A DNA stretch of 64,000 bases from Viridibacillus arvi (GCF_001274945.1 NZ_LILB01000005.1:1284312-1348311); one strand, 5' to 3'; shown: positions 42,990-54,251, counted from the stretch's first letter. Made by a program: numbers and translations. The notes: generated by a model not told the origin, from the sequence alone.

Positions 42990-43188
42990 TGGGCTAACAG
43001 GATGTTAGTCAGGCAACCGTTGCGACAGGACGTCGCGTACTTAGGTTGCCTTCCTAAAGTGAAGTATCCAGCTTCAGCGGCCAGCCCCTCGAGGTCACTT
43101 CAGTCTCTCGGTCAAAAGCTGAAGTGATGCTTTTGATTCGAGCCTTCCAGTGCTTGTCAGGGCTGAGCGGGCCGCTTCAGCATTTAAT
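42990..43188. repeat. 199-nt structured repeat, copy 1
   Basis: Identical to 43299-43497 except for one internal base (G at 43019, T at 43328). GC-rich against AT-rich surroundings. Module 1: CTAACA/TGTTAG hairpin (42994-43008), then GGCAACC/GGTTGCC (43012-43050) enclosing GCGAC/GTCGC. Module 2: a fully nested hairpin at 43076-43176, with AGCGGCC/GGCCGCT, AGCCC/GGGCT, CTCGA/TCGAG and CACTTCAG/CTGAAGTG. No coding potential recognised. It looks like a dispersed intergenic element of Bacillaceae or a folded RNA. Confidence 0.9.
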
Positions 43189-43298
43189 TGTATCCAGCTT
43201 CTGGCGATAGCTGTTCGGGTCGTTTCGGTCGGGCGCTCAAAGTCAAAAAGCGACTTTGGCTTCCGCCCTCCAACGACCTCACAGCTTTACGAGCGCCA
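43189..43298. repeat. Third structured element between the two repeat copies
   Basis: It begins with the same GTATCCAGCTTC as module 2 of the repeats but then differs. It folds into one nested hairpin at 43203-43297: GGCG/CGCC, AGCTGT/ACAGCT, GGTCGTT/AACGACC, GGGCG/CGCCC and AAAGTC/GACTTT. Same architecture with different sequence suggests a diverged family member. Confidence 0.8.
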
Positions 43299-43497
43299 TG
43301 GGCTAACAGGATGTTAGTCAGGCAACCTTTGCGACAGGACGTCGCGTACTTAGGTTGCCTTCCTAAAGTGAAGTATCCAGCTTCAGCGGCCAGCCCCTCG
43401 AGGTCACTTCAGTCTCTCGGTCAAAAGCTGAAGTGATGCTTTTGATTCGAGCCTTCCAGTGCTTGTCAGGGCTGAGCGGGCCGCTTCAGCATTTAAT
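43299..43497. repeat. 199-nt structured repeat, copy 2
   Basis: Period 309 nt from copy 1. Its last base is the first base of the icmF stop codon on the plus strand (43497-43499). The element therefore forms the immediate 3' end of icmF and would be transcribed with it. Confidence 0.9.
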
Positions 43498-46400
43498 CAC
43501 ATATTCCTTCTGTATTGTCCGCCTACTTGGTATAGGGCGTTGGTGATTTGGCCTAGACTTGCGTATTTTACTGTTTCCATTAGTTCTGCAAATATGTTGC
43601 CTCCTGTTACTGCTACTTCTTTTAGTTTTTGAATAGCGCCTTCAGCTTCATCTGCATGTTTTGCTTGGAATTTTTGTAGATTTTGAATTTGTGTTTCTTT
43701 TTCTTCTTGTGATGCTCTGGCAATTTCCATACTATCGATTGCTTCTGATGAAGGTGGATTTGGGTTCAAGTATGTGTTAACACCAATGATTGGTAATTCA
43801 CCTGAGTGTTTTAGCATTTCATAGTACATGGATTCTTCTTGAATCTTACCACGTTGATATTGGGTTTCCATCGCTCCAAGAACTCCGCCTCTATCATTAA
43901 TTCGATCGAATTCTTCCAATACTGCATTTTCAACAAGATCAGTTAGTTCTTCGATTATGAATGCACCTTGTAGTGGGTTTTCATTTTTTGTTAGCCCGTG
44001 TTCTTTTGTAATGATCATTTGAATAGCCATTGCTCGACGAACAGATTCTTCTGTTGGTGTTGTAATCGCTTCATCATATGCATTCGTGTGTAATGAATTA
44101 CAGTTATCATGCAATGCCATCAATGCTTGTAATGTTGTACGAATATCGTTAAAGTCGATTTCTTGAGCGTGTAAGCTACGACCAGAAGTTTGGATATGGT
44201 ATTTTAGCTTCTGACTACGTTCATTTGCGCCGTATTTATCACGCATAACAATCGACCAAATACGACGGGCTACTCGACCGATTACTGTATATTCTGGGTC
44301 TAAACCATTGGAGAAGAAGAACGATAGATTCGGTGCGAAATCATCAATATTCATTCCTCGACTTAAATAGTATTCCACATAAGTGAAACCATTAGCCAAA
44401 GTAAATGCTAGTTGTGAAATTGGGTTCGCACCTGCTTCTGCAATATGATATCCAGAAATCGATACAGAATAATAGTTACGTACTTTTTGGTCGATGAAAT
44501 ATTGTTGAATATCCCCCATCATACGTAATGCGAATTCTGTAGAGAAAATACAAGTATTTTGTCCCTGATCTTCTTTTAAAATGTCAGCCTGCACTGTACC
44601 GCGCACAACTTGAAGGGTTTTTTCACGAACATCAGTGAATTCTTCTACAGTTAAACAGCGTCCTAATTTACCTTCTTGTATTTTCACTTGTTGATCAACA
44701 GCTGTGTTCATGAACATTGCTAAAATAATCGGAGCTGGTCCATTAATTGTCATCGACACAGATGTAGAAGGTGCACATAGATCAAAGCCATCATAAAGCT
44801 TCTTCATATCTTCTAGTGTACAAATACTAACTCCTGATTCGCCGACTTTACCGTAAATATCTGGACGGTAATCTGGATCTTCACCGTACAACGTTACAGA
44901 GTCAAATGCAGTTGATAGGCGTTTTGCATCATCATCTTTAGATAAGTAATGGAAGCGTCTATTTGTACGTTCTGGTGTCCCTTCGCCAGCAAATTGGCGT
45001 TTCGGATCTTCACCTTCGCGTTTGAAAGGGAAAACTCCTGCCGTATATGGGAATGAACCAGGTACATTTTCTTTATATACCCAACGTAATATCTCTCCGT
45101 AATCTACAAATTTCGGCAACACTACTTTTGGAATTTTTAAACCAGCTAGGCTAGTAGTTGTCAAAATTGTACGGATTTCTTTATCACGTACTTTTGTAAC
45201 AAATTCATCTCCTGAGTATGCTTCCTTAAGCATTTTCCAATTCGCTAGAATGTTCTTTGATTCTGCTGTTAATTGATTTTTAATATCCTCAACTAATGAA
45301 GTGAGTGATGCAATTAATGCATCGTCTGGTGCTTTCTCCTGAACAGTTGTAATTGCCCCTTCTAATTGGAATAGCATACGGGCAAATTCAACTTGCTGTT
45401 CAGACTTTTTATGGTAATTACGAATAGCATCTGTAATTTCACGTAAGTAGTAACGTCGATCATTTGGAATGATGACATCTTGCTTTTGAGTTTTCACAAA
45501 ATGTTCGTAAGATGTTACCCAATCAAGACCACATTTTTCGTTAATAACTTGAACTAGCTCTGCGAATAAAGAATTTGTCCCTTTGTCATTAAACTGGCTA
45601 GCAATTGTACCAAATACAGGCATTTCTTCTAGGTTTTTTGTCCATAGTTCATGGCTACGTTGGTATTGTTTCTGTACTTGTCGAAGCGCATCTTCTGACC
45701 CTTTTCGTTCGAACTTGTTAATGACAATTAGATCAGCAAAGTCAATCATATCAATTTTCTCAAGCTGCGTCGGTGCACCAAATTCACTTGTCATAACATA
45801 CATGGACAAATCAGAAATTTTTGTAATAGCAGCATCCCCTTGACCGATACCACTTGTTTCAACAACGATTAGATCATATCCCGCTACCTTCACAACATCT
45901 AATACGTCAGCAATTGCATCTGAAAGCTCCGAGTGGGATCCTCGTGTTGCAAGACTACGCATATAAACGCGATTATTAAATATTGCATTCATACGAATAC
46001 GGTCTCCAAGTAGTGCCCCACCCGTTTTCTGCTTCGTTGGATCAATTGATAGAATAGCAACTTTTTTATCCGGGAATTCCTGCAAAAATCGACGAATCAA
46101 TTCATCAGTTAATGAACTTTTCCCGGCCCCACCTGTACCAGTAATACCGAGTACAGGTGTATTTTTTGATAAACTCCGTGCTTTTTCTAGGAAGTCTGTC
46201 AGCTCACCATCTTTTGCTTCTTCAGCTGCAGTGATAAGTTGTGCTATTACTTCAGGTTGTTCCGTCGATAATGTATCTAATTTACTAATTAAGTCCTCTT
46301 TAATCGTAGTAAAGTCACTTTTTTCAATCATTTTATTAATCATGCCTTGTAATCCCAGTTCACGACCATCTTCAGGTGAAAATAGCCCTGCAATACCATA

Positions 46401-46745
46401 CTCATGTAGTTCCTTAATTTCACGCGGTAAGATTACTCCTCCACCACCGCCGAAAATACCGATATGTGGAGCACCTTTTTCTCTAAACAGATCTTGCATG
46501 TATTTAAAATATTCAACGTGCCCCCCTTGATAAGAAGAAATCGCTACCCCTTGCGCATCTTCTTGGATTGCTGCGTTGACTACCTCTTCAACTGAGCGGT
46601 TATGTCCGAGATGAATAACTTCGACGCCACTTGATTGTAAAATACGACGCATAATATTAACCGATGCATCATGGCCGTCAAAAAGACTAGATGCCGTGAC
46701 AAATCTTACGTGATTTTTTGGACGATACACTGTTGCTTGAACCAT
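43497..46745 (-). CDS. icmF: Fused isobutyryl-CoA mutase (IcmF), adenosylcobalamin-dependent
   Basis: Interconverts isobutyryl-CoA and butyryl-CoA by radical rearrangement. The 1082 residues hold three units. A B12-binding domain comes first (DGHD at 23-26, with His25 as the cobalt ligand). A MeaI-type G-protein chaperone follows ([12 protein letters not shown] near residue 205, then NKFE). The large TIM-barrel mutase domain starts near 540. Some IcmF proteins prefer isovaleryl- or pivalyl-CoA; that cannot be decided here. GGGGGAGC lies 7 nt before the ATG. It is last in an acyl-CoA gene cluster. Confidence 0.94.
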   Translation of the reverse strand: MVQATVYRPKNHVRFVTASSLFDGHDASVNIMRRILQSSGVEVIHLGHNRSVEEVVNAAIQEDAQGVAISSYQGGHVEYFKYMQDLFREKGAPHIGIFGGGGGVILPREIKELHEYGIAGLFSPEDGRELGLQGMINKMIEKSDFTTIKEDLISKLDTLSTEQPEVIAQLITAAEEAKDGELTDFLEKARSLSKNTPVLGITGTGGAGKSSLTDELIRRFLQEFPDKKVAILSIDPTKQKTGGALLGDRIRMNAIFNNRVYMRSLATRGSHSELSDAIADVLDVVKVAGYDLIVVETSGIGQGDAAITKISDLSMYVMTSEFGAPTQLEKIDMIDFADLIVINKFERKGSEDALRQVQKQYQRSHELWTKNLEEMPVFGTIASQFNDKGTNSLFAELVQVINEKCGLDWVTSYEHFVKTQKQDVIIPNDRRYYLREITDAIRNYHKKSEQQVEFARMLFQLEGAITTVQEKAPDDALIASLTSLVEDIKNQLTAESKNILANWKMLKEAYSGDEFVTKVRDKEIRTILTTTSLAGLKIPKVVLPKFVDYGEILRWVYKENVPGSFPYTAGVFPFKREGEDPKRQFAGEGTPERTNRRFHYLSKDDDAKRLSTAFDSVTLYGEDPDYRPDIYGKVGESGVSICTLEDMKKLYDGFDLCAPSTSVSMTINGPAPIILAMFMNTAVDQQVKIQEGKLGRCLTVEEFTDVREKTLQVVRGTVQADILKEDQGQNTCIFSTEFALRMMGDIQQYFIDQKVRNYYSVSISGYHIAEAGANPISQLAFTLANGFTYVEYYLSRGMNIDDFAPNLSFFFSNGLDPEYTVIGRVARRIWSIVMRDKYGANERSQKLKYHIQTSGRSLHAQEIDFNDIRTTLQALMALHDNCNSLHTNAYDEAITTPTEESVRRAMAIQMIITKEHGLTKNENPLQGAFIIEELTDLVENAVLEEFDRINDRGGVLGAMETQYQRGKIQEESMYYEMLKHSGELPIIGVNTYLNPNPPSSEAIDSMEIARASQEEKETQIQNLQKFQAKHADEAEGAIQKLKEVAVTGGNIFAELMETVKYASLGQITNALYQVGGQYRRNM

Positions 46746-46817
46746 ATATAAGCTCCCCCTTGTTATGAACGAAAAACTAAGTTGTTTTTCTTACCATTTC
46801 CCTGAAATGATTGAAAC

Positions 46818-46879
46818 AAAAAATATGCAAGGCTCTAGAAACTAAAACTATTTGAAAAGTTTGAGTTTTCGCACCTTGC
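46818..46879 (-). terminator. Large hairpin between the tetR gene and icmF
   Basis: GCAAGG (46827-46832) pairs with CCTTGC (46874-46879), with an inner AAACT/AGTTT stem, and is followed on the minus strand by ATATTTTTTG. It could be a partial terminator that lowers icmF relative to the upstream genes. Confidence 0.5.
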
Positions 46880-46892
46880 ACTCAGCGTAGAG

Positions 46893-47525
46893 TTACTTCT
46901 TCAAAATACCATTTAAGAAAATAGTCGTTTGCATATCGATATAATCATCAATTGTATAATTTCTTCTGAAAGCCCATCGTCTAAATGCCCACGTTTGGCC
47001 TTGCACAACGATATCATTTGCTAAAAGGTTGATTTCTTTTTCTGATAGAGACAGTTCCCCAGACTGTACGCAACCAGCTAATAGATTCTCAAATAACCCC
47101 ACCATCTCAAGTTCCTTTGTTAAAACGTAACGCAAAGCATCTTTTGGTAAAGATTTAGACTCCTGGTACATGACAAGAATTTCATCTGACATGGAATCTA
47201 TAAGTAAAAAGTATTGGCGTATAGATGCTTTTAACCCTGCTATTGTACCTTCTTCCGTCGGTAAACTTGCTAACCTTAAACTTACTTCACGATAAATATT
47301 GTCACAAACTAGATATAGTACATCTTCTTTTGTTCGAATATATTCATAAAGCGTTCCTATACTAAAGCCAGCTTCTTTAGCAATTTCTCGAGTCGTCGTA
47401 CGGTGAAACCCTTTTAGCTTAAACAATTTAACCGCGCCATGAATCATCTCATTCCGGCGCTTCTCTATCAGGCTTTCATCTTTAACCGACGATTCTACTT
47501 GTCTCTTATTTTGTCTTTTCACCAT
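46893..47525 (-). CDS. TetR-family regulator of the acyl-CoA cluster
   Basis: A 210-residue repressor-type protein. The N-terminal helix-turn-helix is TTTREIAKEAGFSIGTLYEYIRTKEDV around residues 43-69, and an all-helical ligand domain follows. It starts 3 nt after the acyl-CoA dehydrogenase stop with no ribosome site, so it depends on coupling or on a later start. Embedded between acyl-CoA dehydrogenase and icmF genes, it most likely senses an acyl-CoA, like FadR of B. subtilis. Confidence 0.85.
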   Translation of the reverse strand: MVKRQNKRQVESSVKDESLIEKRRNEMIHGAVKLFKLKGFHRTTTREIAKEAGFSIGTLYEYIRTKEDVLYLVCDNIYREVSLRLASLPTEEGTIAGLKASIRQYFLLIDSMSDEILVMYQESKSLPKDALRYVLTKELEMVGLFENLLAGCVQSGELSLSEKEINLLANDIVVQGQTWAFRRWAFRRNYTIDDYIDMQTTIFLNGILKK

Positions 47526-47528
47526 ATA

Positions 47529-48665
47529 TTATTTCGTTAACATACGAGAAATCACTAGACGTTGAATCTCTTGAGTTCCTTCGTAAATTTGTGTGATTTT
47601 CGCATCACGCATATATCGTTCTACTGGATAATCTTTTGTATAGCCGTAGCCACCAAATACTTGCACAGCCTCAGTTGTTACATTCATCGCTGTATCTCCA
47701 GCCATTAATTTCGCCATAGCTGATGCTTTACCATAAGGAAGATTGTTCGATTCTAACCATGCAGCTTGGTATGTTAATAATCTTGAAGCTTCAATTGATG
47801 TAGCCATATCTGCTAGTTTAAAAGATACACCTTGATTTGCTGTAATTGGTTTGCCAAATTGAACGCGTTCTTTTGCATATGCAACAGATGCATCTAATGC
47901 CCCTTGTGCAATACCGACTGCTTGAGCAGCAATACCATTACGACCACCATCTAACGTTTTCATGGCAATTTTAAAACCATCGCCTTCCACACCTAACAAG
48001 TTTTCTTTTGGAACACGGCAATTATCGAAAATAATTTCAGTTGTAGGTGATGAACGAATTCCTAGTTTCTTTTCTTTTTTACCAACAGAGAAACCTTCAA
48101 AATCAGATTCTACTATGAATGCACTGGTACCGTTCTTAACTGTTGGGTCTGTAACAGCAAATACAACATAAATTTCAGCAATACCACCGTTTGTGATGAA
48201 GATTTTTGAGCCGTTTAAAATGTAATCATCACCATCTAATTTTGCTGTAGTTTTCATACCACCTGCATCTGAGCCTGAGCTCGGCTCCGTTAAGCCATAT
48301 CCGCCAATTTTAGTACCTTCAGCCATTGGTCGTAAGTATTTTTGTTTTTGTTCTTCATTACCAAATTTATAAATCGGCCATCCCGCTAAAGATGTATGTG
48401 CAGAAAGCGTTACTCCAGTCGAAGCACAAACACGAGATAATTCTTCAACTGCAATACAATAGGCTAAAAAGTCAGAACCGATACCACCATATTCTTCTGG
48501 CCATGGAATACCTGTTAATCCTAACTCTGCCATTTTATCGAATATTGCACGATCAAAAGTTTCTGTTTCGTCGCGTTCTGCTGCTGTTGGTGCTACTTCG
48601 TTTTCAGCGAAATCACGTACCATTTTACGAATCATTTCATGTTCTTCTGATAATTGAAAGTTCAT
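47529..48665 (-). CDS. Acyl-CoA dehydrogenase (first of two)
   Basis: FAD enzyme that makes trans-2-enoyl-CoA. The 378 residues include the substrate segment [16 protein letters not shown], the FAD-binding ITNGG, and the C-terminal [16 protein letters not shown], where the Glu of YEGT is the catalytic base of short-chain enzymes. ATG at 48665 with AAAGGTG upstream. It resembles butyryl- and short/branched-chain dehydrogenases; exact substrate unknown. Confidence 0.92.
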   Translation of the reverse strand: MNFQLSEEHEMIRKMVRDFAENEVAPTAAERDETETFDRAIFDKMAELGLTGIPWPEEYGGIGSDFLAYCIAVEELSRVCASTGVTLSAHTSLAGWPIYKFGNEEQKQKYLRPMAEGTKIGGYGLTEPSSGSDAGGMKTTAKLDGDDYILNGSKIFITNGGIAEIYVVFAVTDPTVKNGTSAFIVESDFEGFSVGKKEKKLGIRSSPTTEIIFDNCRVPKENLLGVEGDGFKIAMKTLDGGRNGIAAQAVGIAQGALDASVAYAKERVQFGKPITANQGVSFKLADMATSIEASRLLTYQAAWLESNNLPYGKASAMAKLMAGDTAMNVTTEAVQVFGGYGYTKDYPVERYMRDAKITQIYEGTQEIQRLVISRMLTK

Positions 48666-48699
48666 CTCTTTTTCCACCTTTGTTTTAGTTTTTTTACCC

Positions 48700-49836
48700 C
48701 TATTTGTTTAAGTGTTTGCTTATAACAAGTCGTTGTATTTCGCTAGTACCTTCGTAAATTTCCGTTACTTTGGCATCTCGGAAAAAACGTTCAACCGGAT
48801 AGTCCATCGTATAGCCATATCCTCCAAATACCTGAATTGCCTCTGTTGTTACTTCTACAGCAGTTTTAGAAGCGAAAAGTTTTGCCATAGATGCTTCCTT
48901 GCCACAGGTTAATCCTTTGGTACGTAAATCTGCTGCACGGTACACGAGTAATCTGGACGCCTCGACTGCTGTTGCCATATCCGCTAATTTAAAACCTACA
49001 CCCTGATTATTGGAGATTGGCTTCCCGAATTGGTAACGGTGTTGTGCGTAGGTAATCGCTTCTTCTAAAGCAGCTTCAGCAATACCAAGCGCCTGTGAAG
49101 CTATACCTATTCGACCAACGTCTAAGTTCGCCATGGCTATTTTAAAGCCGTCCCCCATTTGGCCAAGTAGATTTTCAGCAGGGACAATCATGTTATCGAA
49201 ATTTAGTTGAACTGTACGTGAGCCATGTAAACCCATTTTATGTTCATCCTTACCAATCACTAAGCCTTCAGTTTCTTTTTCGACAAGAAAGGCGGAAATC
49301 CCTTTTGAACCGAGGGTTGGATCAGTTGAAGCAAAAACGATATATACATCTGCCTCTCCACCATTAGTGATAAATACTTTTGAACCATTGATAATGTAAT
49401 TATTGCCGTCTTTCACTGCTTTAGATTTTAATGAACCTGCGTCAGATCCTGCAGATGGTTCTGTTAAACAAAAAGCACCTAAATATTGTCCCGATGCGAG
49501 CTTTGGCACATACTTTTGTTTTTGTTCTTCATTACCAAAATAAAGAATAAGATTTGTCACAACCGATGTATGGACTGATAAAATCACGCCGATTGTCGCA
49601 CTTACTCTTGATAACTCATTTATAGCTATGATATAGGATGTAAAATCCATATTTGCTCCACCGTACTGTTCTGGTGTTGTAATGCCCATTAGTCCTAGCT
49701 CTCCCATTTTAGCTAGTATGTCGCGCGGAAATTCCCCATTTTCCATGCTCTCAACTTTTGGTGCAATTTCTGTTTGCGCAAAATCTCGTACCATCTTGCG
49801 CATCATTAGTTGTTCTTCTGTGAACATCAATTCCAT
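48700..49836 (-). CDS. Acyl-CoA dehydrogenase (second of two)
   Basis: Paralogue of the preceding enzyme, also 378 residues. It shares [30 protein letters not shown] and [17 protein letters not shown], again with a short-chain catalytic Glu. AAAAGGGGTG precedes the ATG. The two probably act on different acyl chains, for example butyryl- and isobutyryl-type substrates (inference). Confidence 0.92.
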   Translation of the reverse strand: MELMFTEEQLMMRKMVRDFAQTEIAPKVESMENGEFPRDILAKMGELGLMGITTPEQYGGANMDFTSYIIAINELSRVSATIGVILSVHTSVVTNLILYFGNEEQKQKYVPKLASGQYLGAFCLTEPSAGSDAGSLKSKAVKDGNNYIINGSKVFITNGGEADVYIVFASTDPTLGSKGISAFLVEKETEGLVIGKDEHKMGLHGSRTVQLNFDNMIVPAENLLGQMGDGFKIAMANLDVGRIGIASQALGIAEAALEEAITYAQHRYQFGKPISNNQGVGFKLADMATAVEASRLLVYRAADLRTKGLTCGKEASMAKLFASKTAVEVTTEAIQVFGGYGYTMDYPVERFFRDAKVTEIYEGTSEIQRLVISKHLNK

Positions 49837-49851
49837 AGTGGAACACCCCTT

Positions 49852-50706
49852 TTAAGATTCGTAGATGTAGAAGCCGCGTCCCGATTTCTTACCTAACCAG
49901 CCTGCTTTCACGTATTTACGTAGCAGTGGGCATGGTCGGTATTTGCTATCACCAAAGCCTTCATATAATGTTTCCATAATATAGAGACACGTATCTAAAC
50001 CAATGAAATCTGCTAATGTTAATGGTCCCATTGGATGGTTCATACCAAGTTTCATAACATCATCAATGGCTTCCTTCGTCGCTACACCTTCGTAAAGTGT
50101 ATAGATAGCTTCGTTGATCATCGGCATTAATATGCGGTTTGCAACAAACCCCGGAAAATCATTTACTTCCACTGGCACTTTTTCTAGCTTTTTAGTCATG
50201 TCTTCGATTGTTTGGTAGACATCATCTGTAGTAGCTAAGCCACGAATAATTTCAACTAGCTTCATCACTGGTACAGGATTCATAAAATGCATCCCAATAA
50301 CTTGCTCTGGACGATTAGTCACAGCTGCCAACTCTGTAATCGGTAATGATGAAGTGTTAGAAGCTAAAATAGCGTGTGCTGGTGCGATAGTATCCAGCTG
50401 TTTGAAAATAGATTGTTTAATTCCCATATTTTCAACAGCTGCTTCGATAACTAAATCAACATCATTTGCATCATTAATATCGAGAGATTTTGTTAGACGA
50501 CCTAGAATGGCTTCTTTTTCACTCTCCGTCATACGCCCTTTATCAACATTACGAGAAAGATTTTTTGTAATCGTTCCTAAACCTCTTGCAAAAAACTCTT
50601 CCTTCATATCATTTAGTTTGACGTCAAATCCTGCTTGTGCGCATACTTGTGCGATACCAGAGCCCATTTGACCGGCTCCAATTACCATTATTTTTTGAAT
50701 ACTCAT
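49852..50706 (-). CDS. 3-hydroxybutyryl-CoA dehydrogenase
   Basis: NAD(P)-dependent reduction of acetoacetyl-CoA or oxidation of 3-hydroxybutyryl-CoA. The 284 residues show the Rossmann motif [20 protein letters not shown], the catalytic His in [10 protein letters not shown], and [19 protein letters not shown]. Overlaps the thiolase stop by one base (TAATG). Similar to MmgB of B. subtilis. Confidence 0.95.
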   Translation of the reverse strand: MSIQKIMVIGAGQMGSGIAQVCAQAGFDVKLNDMKEEFFARGLGTITKNLSRNVDKGRMTESEKEAILGRLTKSLDINDANDVDLVIEAAVENMGIKQSIFKQLDTIAPAHAILASNTSSLPITELAAVTNRPEQVIGMHFMNPVPVMKLVEIIRGLATTDDVYQTIEDMTKKLEKVPVEVNDFPGFVANRILMPMINEAIYTLYEGVATKEAIDDVMKLGMNHPMGPLTLADFIGLDTCLYIMETLYEGFGDSKYRPCPLLRKYVKAGWLGKKSGRGFYIYES

Positions 50707-51911
50707 TACTCGAATCCCCCCGTTTTTGGTACTTCAATCATGATGGCATCTCCTTGGCCTCCGCCAGAACAAATAGCCGCAATACCAATACCTCCGCCAC
50801 GACGTTTTAATTCATATGCTAGCGTCAGAATAATTCGTGCACCTGATGCCCCAATTGGATGTCCTAATGCTACTGCCCCACCATTGACATTAACTTTTTC
50901 TTCATCTAAAGCTGCAATTTGATTACTTGCTAGCGCAACAGCTGCAAACGCTTCGTTAATTTCAAATAAATCAATTTCTTGTAATGCTTTCCCTGTCTTT
51001 TCTAAAATTTTGTTGATGACTAGACCTGGCGTTTGTGGGAAGTGCTGTGGTTCTACCCCAACTTCTGCATGCCCTAAAATGTATGCAAGTGGTGTATGGT
51101 TTTCTGCTTTAGCACGTTCTTCATTCATAAGAACTACTGCACAAGCTCCATCATTAATACCCGGTGCATTTCCAGCTGTAATCGTTCCCTCAGTTGTAAA
51201 CGCTGCTCTAAGCTTTGCTAAAGATTGAAGTGACGTATCTCTTCTTGGCGCTTCATCTGTATCTATTTCTAACGGATCTCCTTTACGCTGTGGAATCGTC
51301 ACTGACACTATTTCTTCTGCGAATTTACCAGTGTCTATTGCATCTAATGCTCTTTTATGACTACGATACGCCCATTCGTCTTGCACTTCTCTTGAGAGTG
51401 AAAATTCTTCTGCTGTGCTGTCTCCGTATGTTCCCATATGTACATGTTGTGGATCGAATGCACAAGATAAGCCGTCATAGACCATGCCGTCTACCATAGT
51501 TGCATCTCCCATGCGTAAGCCAAACCTTCCTTTTGGTAAATAGTAAGGCGCATTTGACATTGACTCCATGCCACCTGCTACGATAACTTCCTCGTCCCCT
51601 AAACGAATCAGTTGATCGGCTAATGTCACACTTCGTAATCCCGAAGCGCAAACCTTATTCACTGTTTCTGTTTTCACTGACCACGGAATTCCCGCTTTTG
51701 AAGCAGCTTGGCGAGACGGTATTTGCCCTTGCCCTGCTTGTAATACACTCCCCATAATAACTTCATCTACTTGATGTGGTAGGACGTTTGCTCTTTGCAA
51801 AGCTGCTTGAATAGCAACTCCTCCTAAATCGCTGGCAGTAAGAGAACTTAATGCTCCTCCAAATTTCCCAAATGCTGTTCGCGCACCATCTAAAATCACT
51901 GTTTTTGCCAA
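50706..51911 (-). CDS. Acetyl-CoA C-acetyltransferase (thiolase)
   Basis: Claisen condensation or thiolysis of acetoacetyl-CoA. The 401 residues contain the nucleophile Cys in [30 protein letters not shown] and [15 protein letters not shown] at 51911 has AAGGGG 8 nt upstream and gives the usual thiolase N-terminus; a GTG three codons earlier abuts the ribosome site. First gene of the thiolase-hbd-acd-acd-tetR-icmF series. Confidence 0.94.
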   Translation of the reverse strand: MAKTVILDGARTAFGKFGGALSSLTASDLGGVAIQAALQRANVLPHQVDEVIMGSVLQAGQGQIPSRQAASKAGIPWSVKTETVNKVCASGLRSVTLADQLIRLGDEEVIVAGGMESMSNAPYYLPKGRFGLRMGDATMVDGMVYDGLSCAFDPQHVHMGTYGDSTAEEFSLSREVQDEWAYRSHKRALDAIDTGKFAEEIVSVTIPQRKGDPLEIDTDEAPRRDTSLQSLAKLRAAFTTEGTITAGNAPGINDGACAVVLMNEERAKAENHTPLAYILGHAEVGVEPQHFPQTPGLVINKILEKTGKALQEIDLFEINEAFAAVALASNQIAALDEEKVNVNGGAVALGHPIGASGARIILTLAYELKRRGGGIGIAAICSGGGQGDAIMIEVPKTGGFE

Positions 51912-51992
51912 ATCAGACACCCCTTGTCTTTATTATGCATACGCTTACATTATTCTTTTTAAAGAAAACGAGAATTCATTTATTCTCTCGAC

Positions 51993-52006
51993 TGAACGCT
52001 CGCTCA
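51993..52006. promoter_or_regulatory. Imperfect FadR-like dyad upstream of the thiolase gene
   Basis: TGAACGCTCGCTCA: the half-sites TGAACG and CGCTCA match in five of six positions. It resembles the TGAATG...CATTCA operators of TetR-type fatty-acid regulators and the site upstream of fadF. It lies about 85 nt before the thiolase start, where -35 TTGAGC (minus) is also found. Confidence 0.4.
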
Positions 52007-52018
52007 ACAAAATTTTAG

Positions 52019-52047
52019 AAAAAAAGAGAGCGCCTAGCACTCTCTTA
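52019..52047 (-). terminator. Terminator of fadF
   Basis: Minus strand: AAGAGAGTGC, loop TAG, GCGCTCTCTT, then a run of T. It lies about 48 nt past the fadF stop and separates it from the thiolase operon. Confidence 0.85.
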
Positions 52048-52094
52048 TTCTACTTAGTAATATTGTACATAATTACCAATTCCAACGCAATTAA

Positions 52095-54251
52095 TTACTG
52101 AGTAATTGGTTCTTCAACAACTTCTTCAACAGGTGGTTTATATTCTCCACATACAGATTTTTCTAGTAATTCAGCAATGTCATATGTGCCTACCTGTTCT
52201 TCCACTTCTTTCGCTTTCGTACCATCCGAAAGCATCGTTAAGCAATACGGACAACCTGATGAAATCATAGTTGGATTCACTGCAAGTGCTTGCTCAGTTC
52301 TAGCTACATTCACTCGGTTACCAACATGTTCTTCCATCCACATTAAGCCTCCACCAGCTCCACAACACATACCGGTTTCACGATTACGTTCCATCTCAAC
52401 TAACTTCACACCTGGAATGGCTTTTAAGATTTCACGCGGTGGATCATAAACATCATTGTATCGGCCTAAGTAACATGAATCATGGAACGTAATAGTTTCT
52501 TCAATTGCAAATTGCGGTTTTAGACGACCTTGTTTTACTAAGTCATAAAGTAATTCTGTATGGTGATATACTTCACCTGTCCAGCCAAAATCACTATATT
52601 CATTTTTAAAAATATTATATGCATGTGGATCAATCGTTACTAATTTTGTAATGCCTGTTTTTTCAAATTCACTAATATTAGCTGTTGCTAACTCTTGGAA
52701 TAAGAATTCATTACCAAGACGACGTGGTGTGTCTCCTGAATTCTTTTCTTTGTTACCTAAAATCGCAAATTTCACTCCAGCTTCATTCATCAACTTCGCA
52801 AAAGATAATGCAATTTTTTGTGAGCGGTTATCAAATGATCCCATTGAACCAACCCAGAATAGGTACTCGAACTCTTCACCAACTTTTGATACTTCTTTCA
52901 CCGTTGGAATATGAACATCCGGTCGAACATCGCGCCAGTTTTCTTTTTCTTTACGGTTAATCCCCCATGGATTACCTTGTCTTTCAATGTTAGTCATTGC
53001 GCGTTGTGCGTCTGGGTTCACACGTCCTTCTGTCATTGTTAAATATCGACGAAGGTCAATAATTTTATCAACGTGCTCATTCATTACTGGACATTGATCT
53101 TCACAGTTACGGCAAGTTGTACAAGCCCAAATTTCCTCTTCTGTGATGACATCCCCGATTAATGATGGACTATAGATGTCTTCTATAACAGCACCTTCTG
53201 CTCCAGCTGCAAGGGCTAACTGATTTCCTTGTGCTTTATTGAACATGAATGATGGTACCCATGGTTGTTGACGTGTTGCAACGGCACCTGTAAATGTTAA
53301 GTGATCACGTAATTTTGTAATTAAGTCCATTGGTGACAACATTTTTCCTGTTCCACTTGCTGGACACATATTCGTACAACGGCCACATTCTACACAAGCA
53401 TACAAATCAATTAGTTGTAGTTGTGTGAAATCTGTAATTTTCCCAACACCAAACGATGGAATTTCTTCTTCTCCATCTTCCCCTTCTTCTTCCATCTCTT
53501 CAAAGTTAATAGGCGTTAGCTTACCAACATGATCTAAACGGTTGAAGTAAACATTCACTGGACCCGCTATTAGATGCGCGTGTTTTGATTGTGGTACATA
53601 TACTAAAAAAGTTAATAGAATTAATAAATGAATCCACCACATAACAAAGAACACAACAGTTGCCGCTGTAGGTGGTAAAAATCCAAATACCGTAGCTATA
53701 GATGATGCAATTGGCTCTGACCAAGTAGCAGCATGATCATGCCAAATCATACCCATACCATTACCTGCTAGAACTGTAACCATCAATCCACCGATAAAAA
53801 TTAATACTAATCCTGATTTAAAGCCACGCTTTAAGCGGACAAGCTTCTCAATATAGCGGCGGTAAAACGCCCAAACAACAGCGACTAAAATTACTAACGA
53901 CACAATTTCCTGCATGAATGTGAAATATGGATATACGGGTCCTAAAGGTAAATGAGAGCCCGGTTTTAATCCTTTCCAAATGAAATCAATTGCGCCCAGT
54001 TGAACTAGTATGAAGCCATAGAAAAACATAACATGGATAATTCCACTTTTTTTATCTTTTAATAACTTCTTCTGTCCAAATACATACACCCAAATTTTGT
54101 GTAAACGTGCTTTAACATCATTGTCAAATTCTACTTGTTTCCCCATTTTGACGAATTCATAACGCGTCTTTAACAAGTAACCGAATAAAAATAAACCATA
54201 AGCTACTACTACTAAAAATAGTATCCAGTTTGCAATTAACAATGGATTCAT
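52095..54251 (-). CDS. fadF: FadF-like membrane iron-sulfur oxidoreductase
   Basis: Thought to pass electrons from acyl-CoA dehydrogenase/ETF to the quinone pool. The 718 residues have about six N-terminal membrane helices (to about residue 230, NarI-like), two 4Fe-4S motifs (CVECGRCTNMCP and CTTCRNCEDQCP), and a C-terminal heterodisulfide-reductase CCG region (CCGAGGG near 640, CPYC near 690). Length matches B. subtilis FadF (YwjF). Its promoter spacer holds a FadR-like operator. Confidence 0.9.
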   Translation of the reverse strand: MNPLLIANWILFLVVVAYGLFLFGYLLKTRYEFVKMGKQVEFDNDVKARLHKIWVYVFGQKKLLKDKKSGIIHVMFFYGFILVQLGAIDFIWKGLKPGSHLPLGPVYPYFTFMQEIVSLVILVAVVWAFYRRYIEKLVRLKRGFKSGLVLIFIGGLMVTVLAGNGMGMIWHDHAATWSEPIASSIATVFGFLPPTAATVVFFVMWWIHLLILLTFLVYVPQSKHAHLIAGPVNVYFNRLDHVGKLTPINFEEMEEEGEDGEEEIPSFGVGKITDFTQLQLIDLYACVECGRCTNMCPASGTGKMLSPMDLITKLRDHLTFTGAVATRQQPWVPSFMFNKAQGNQLALAAGAEGAVIEDIYSPSLIGDVITEEEIWACTTCRNCEDQCPVMNEHVDKIIDLRRYLTMTEGRVNPDAQRAMTNIERQGNPWGINRKEKENWRDVRPDVHIPTVKEVSKVGEEFEYLFWVGSMGSFDNRSQKIALSFAKLMNEAGVKFAILGNKEKNSGDTPRRLGNEFLFQELATANISEFEKTGITKLVTIDPHAYNIFKNEYSDFGWTGEVYHHTELLYDLVKQGRLKPQFAIEETITFHDSCYLGRYNDVYDPPREILKAIPGVKLVEMERNRETGMCCGAGGGLMWMEEHVGNRVNVARTEQALAVNPTMISSGCPYCLTMLSDGTKAKEVEEQVGTYDIAELLEKSVCGEYKPPVEEVVEEPITQ

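Noticed and set aside
43188-43436. 82-codon plus-strand open frame
   Set aside because: It lies wholly within the structured repeats, has no ribosome site, and its translation repeats with the repeat unit.
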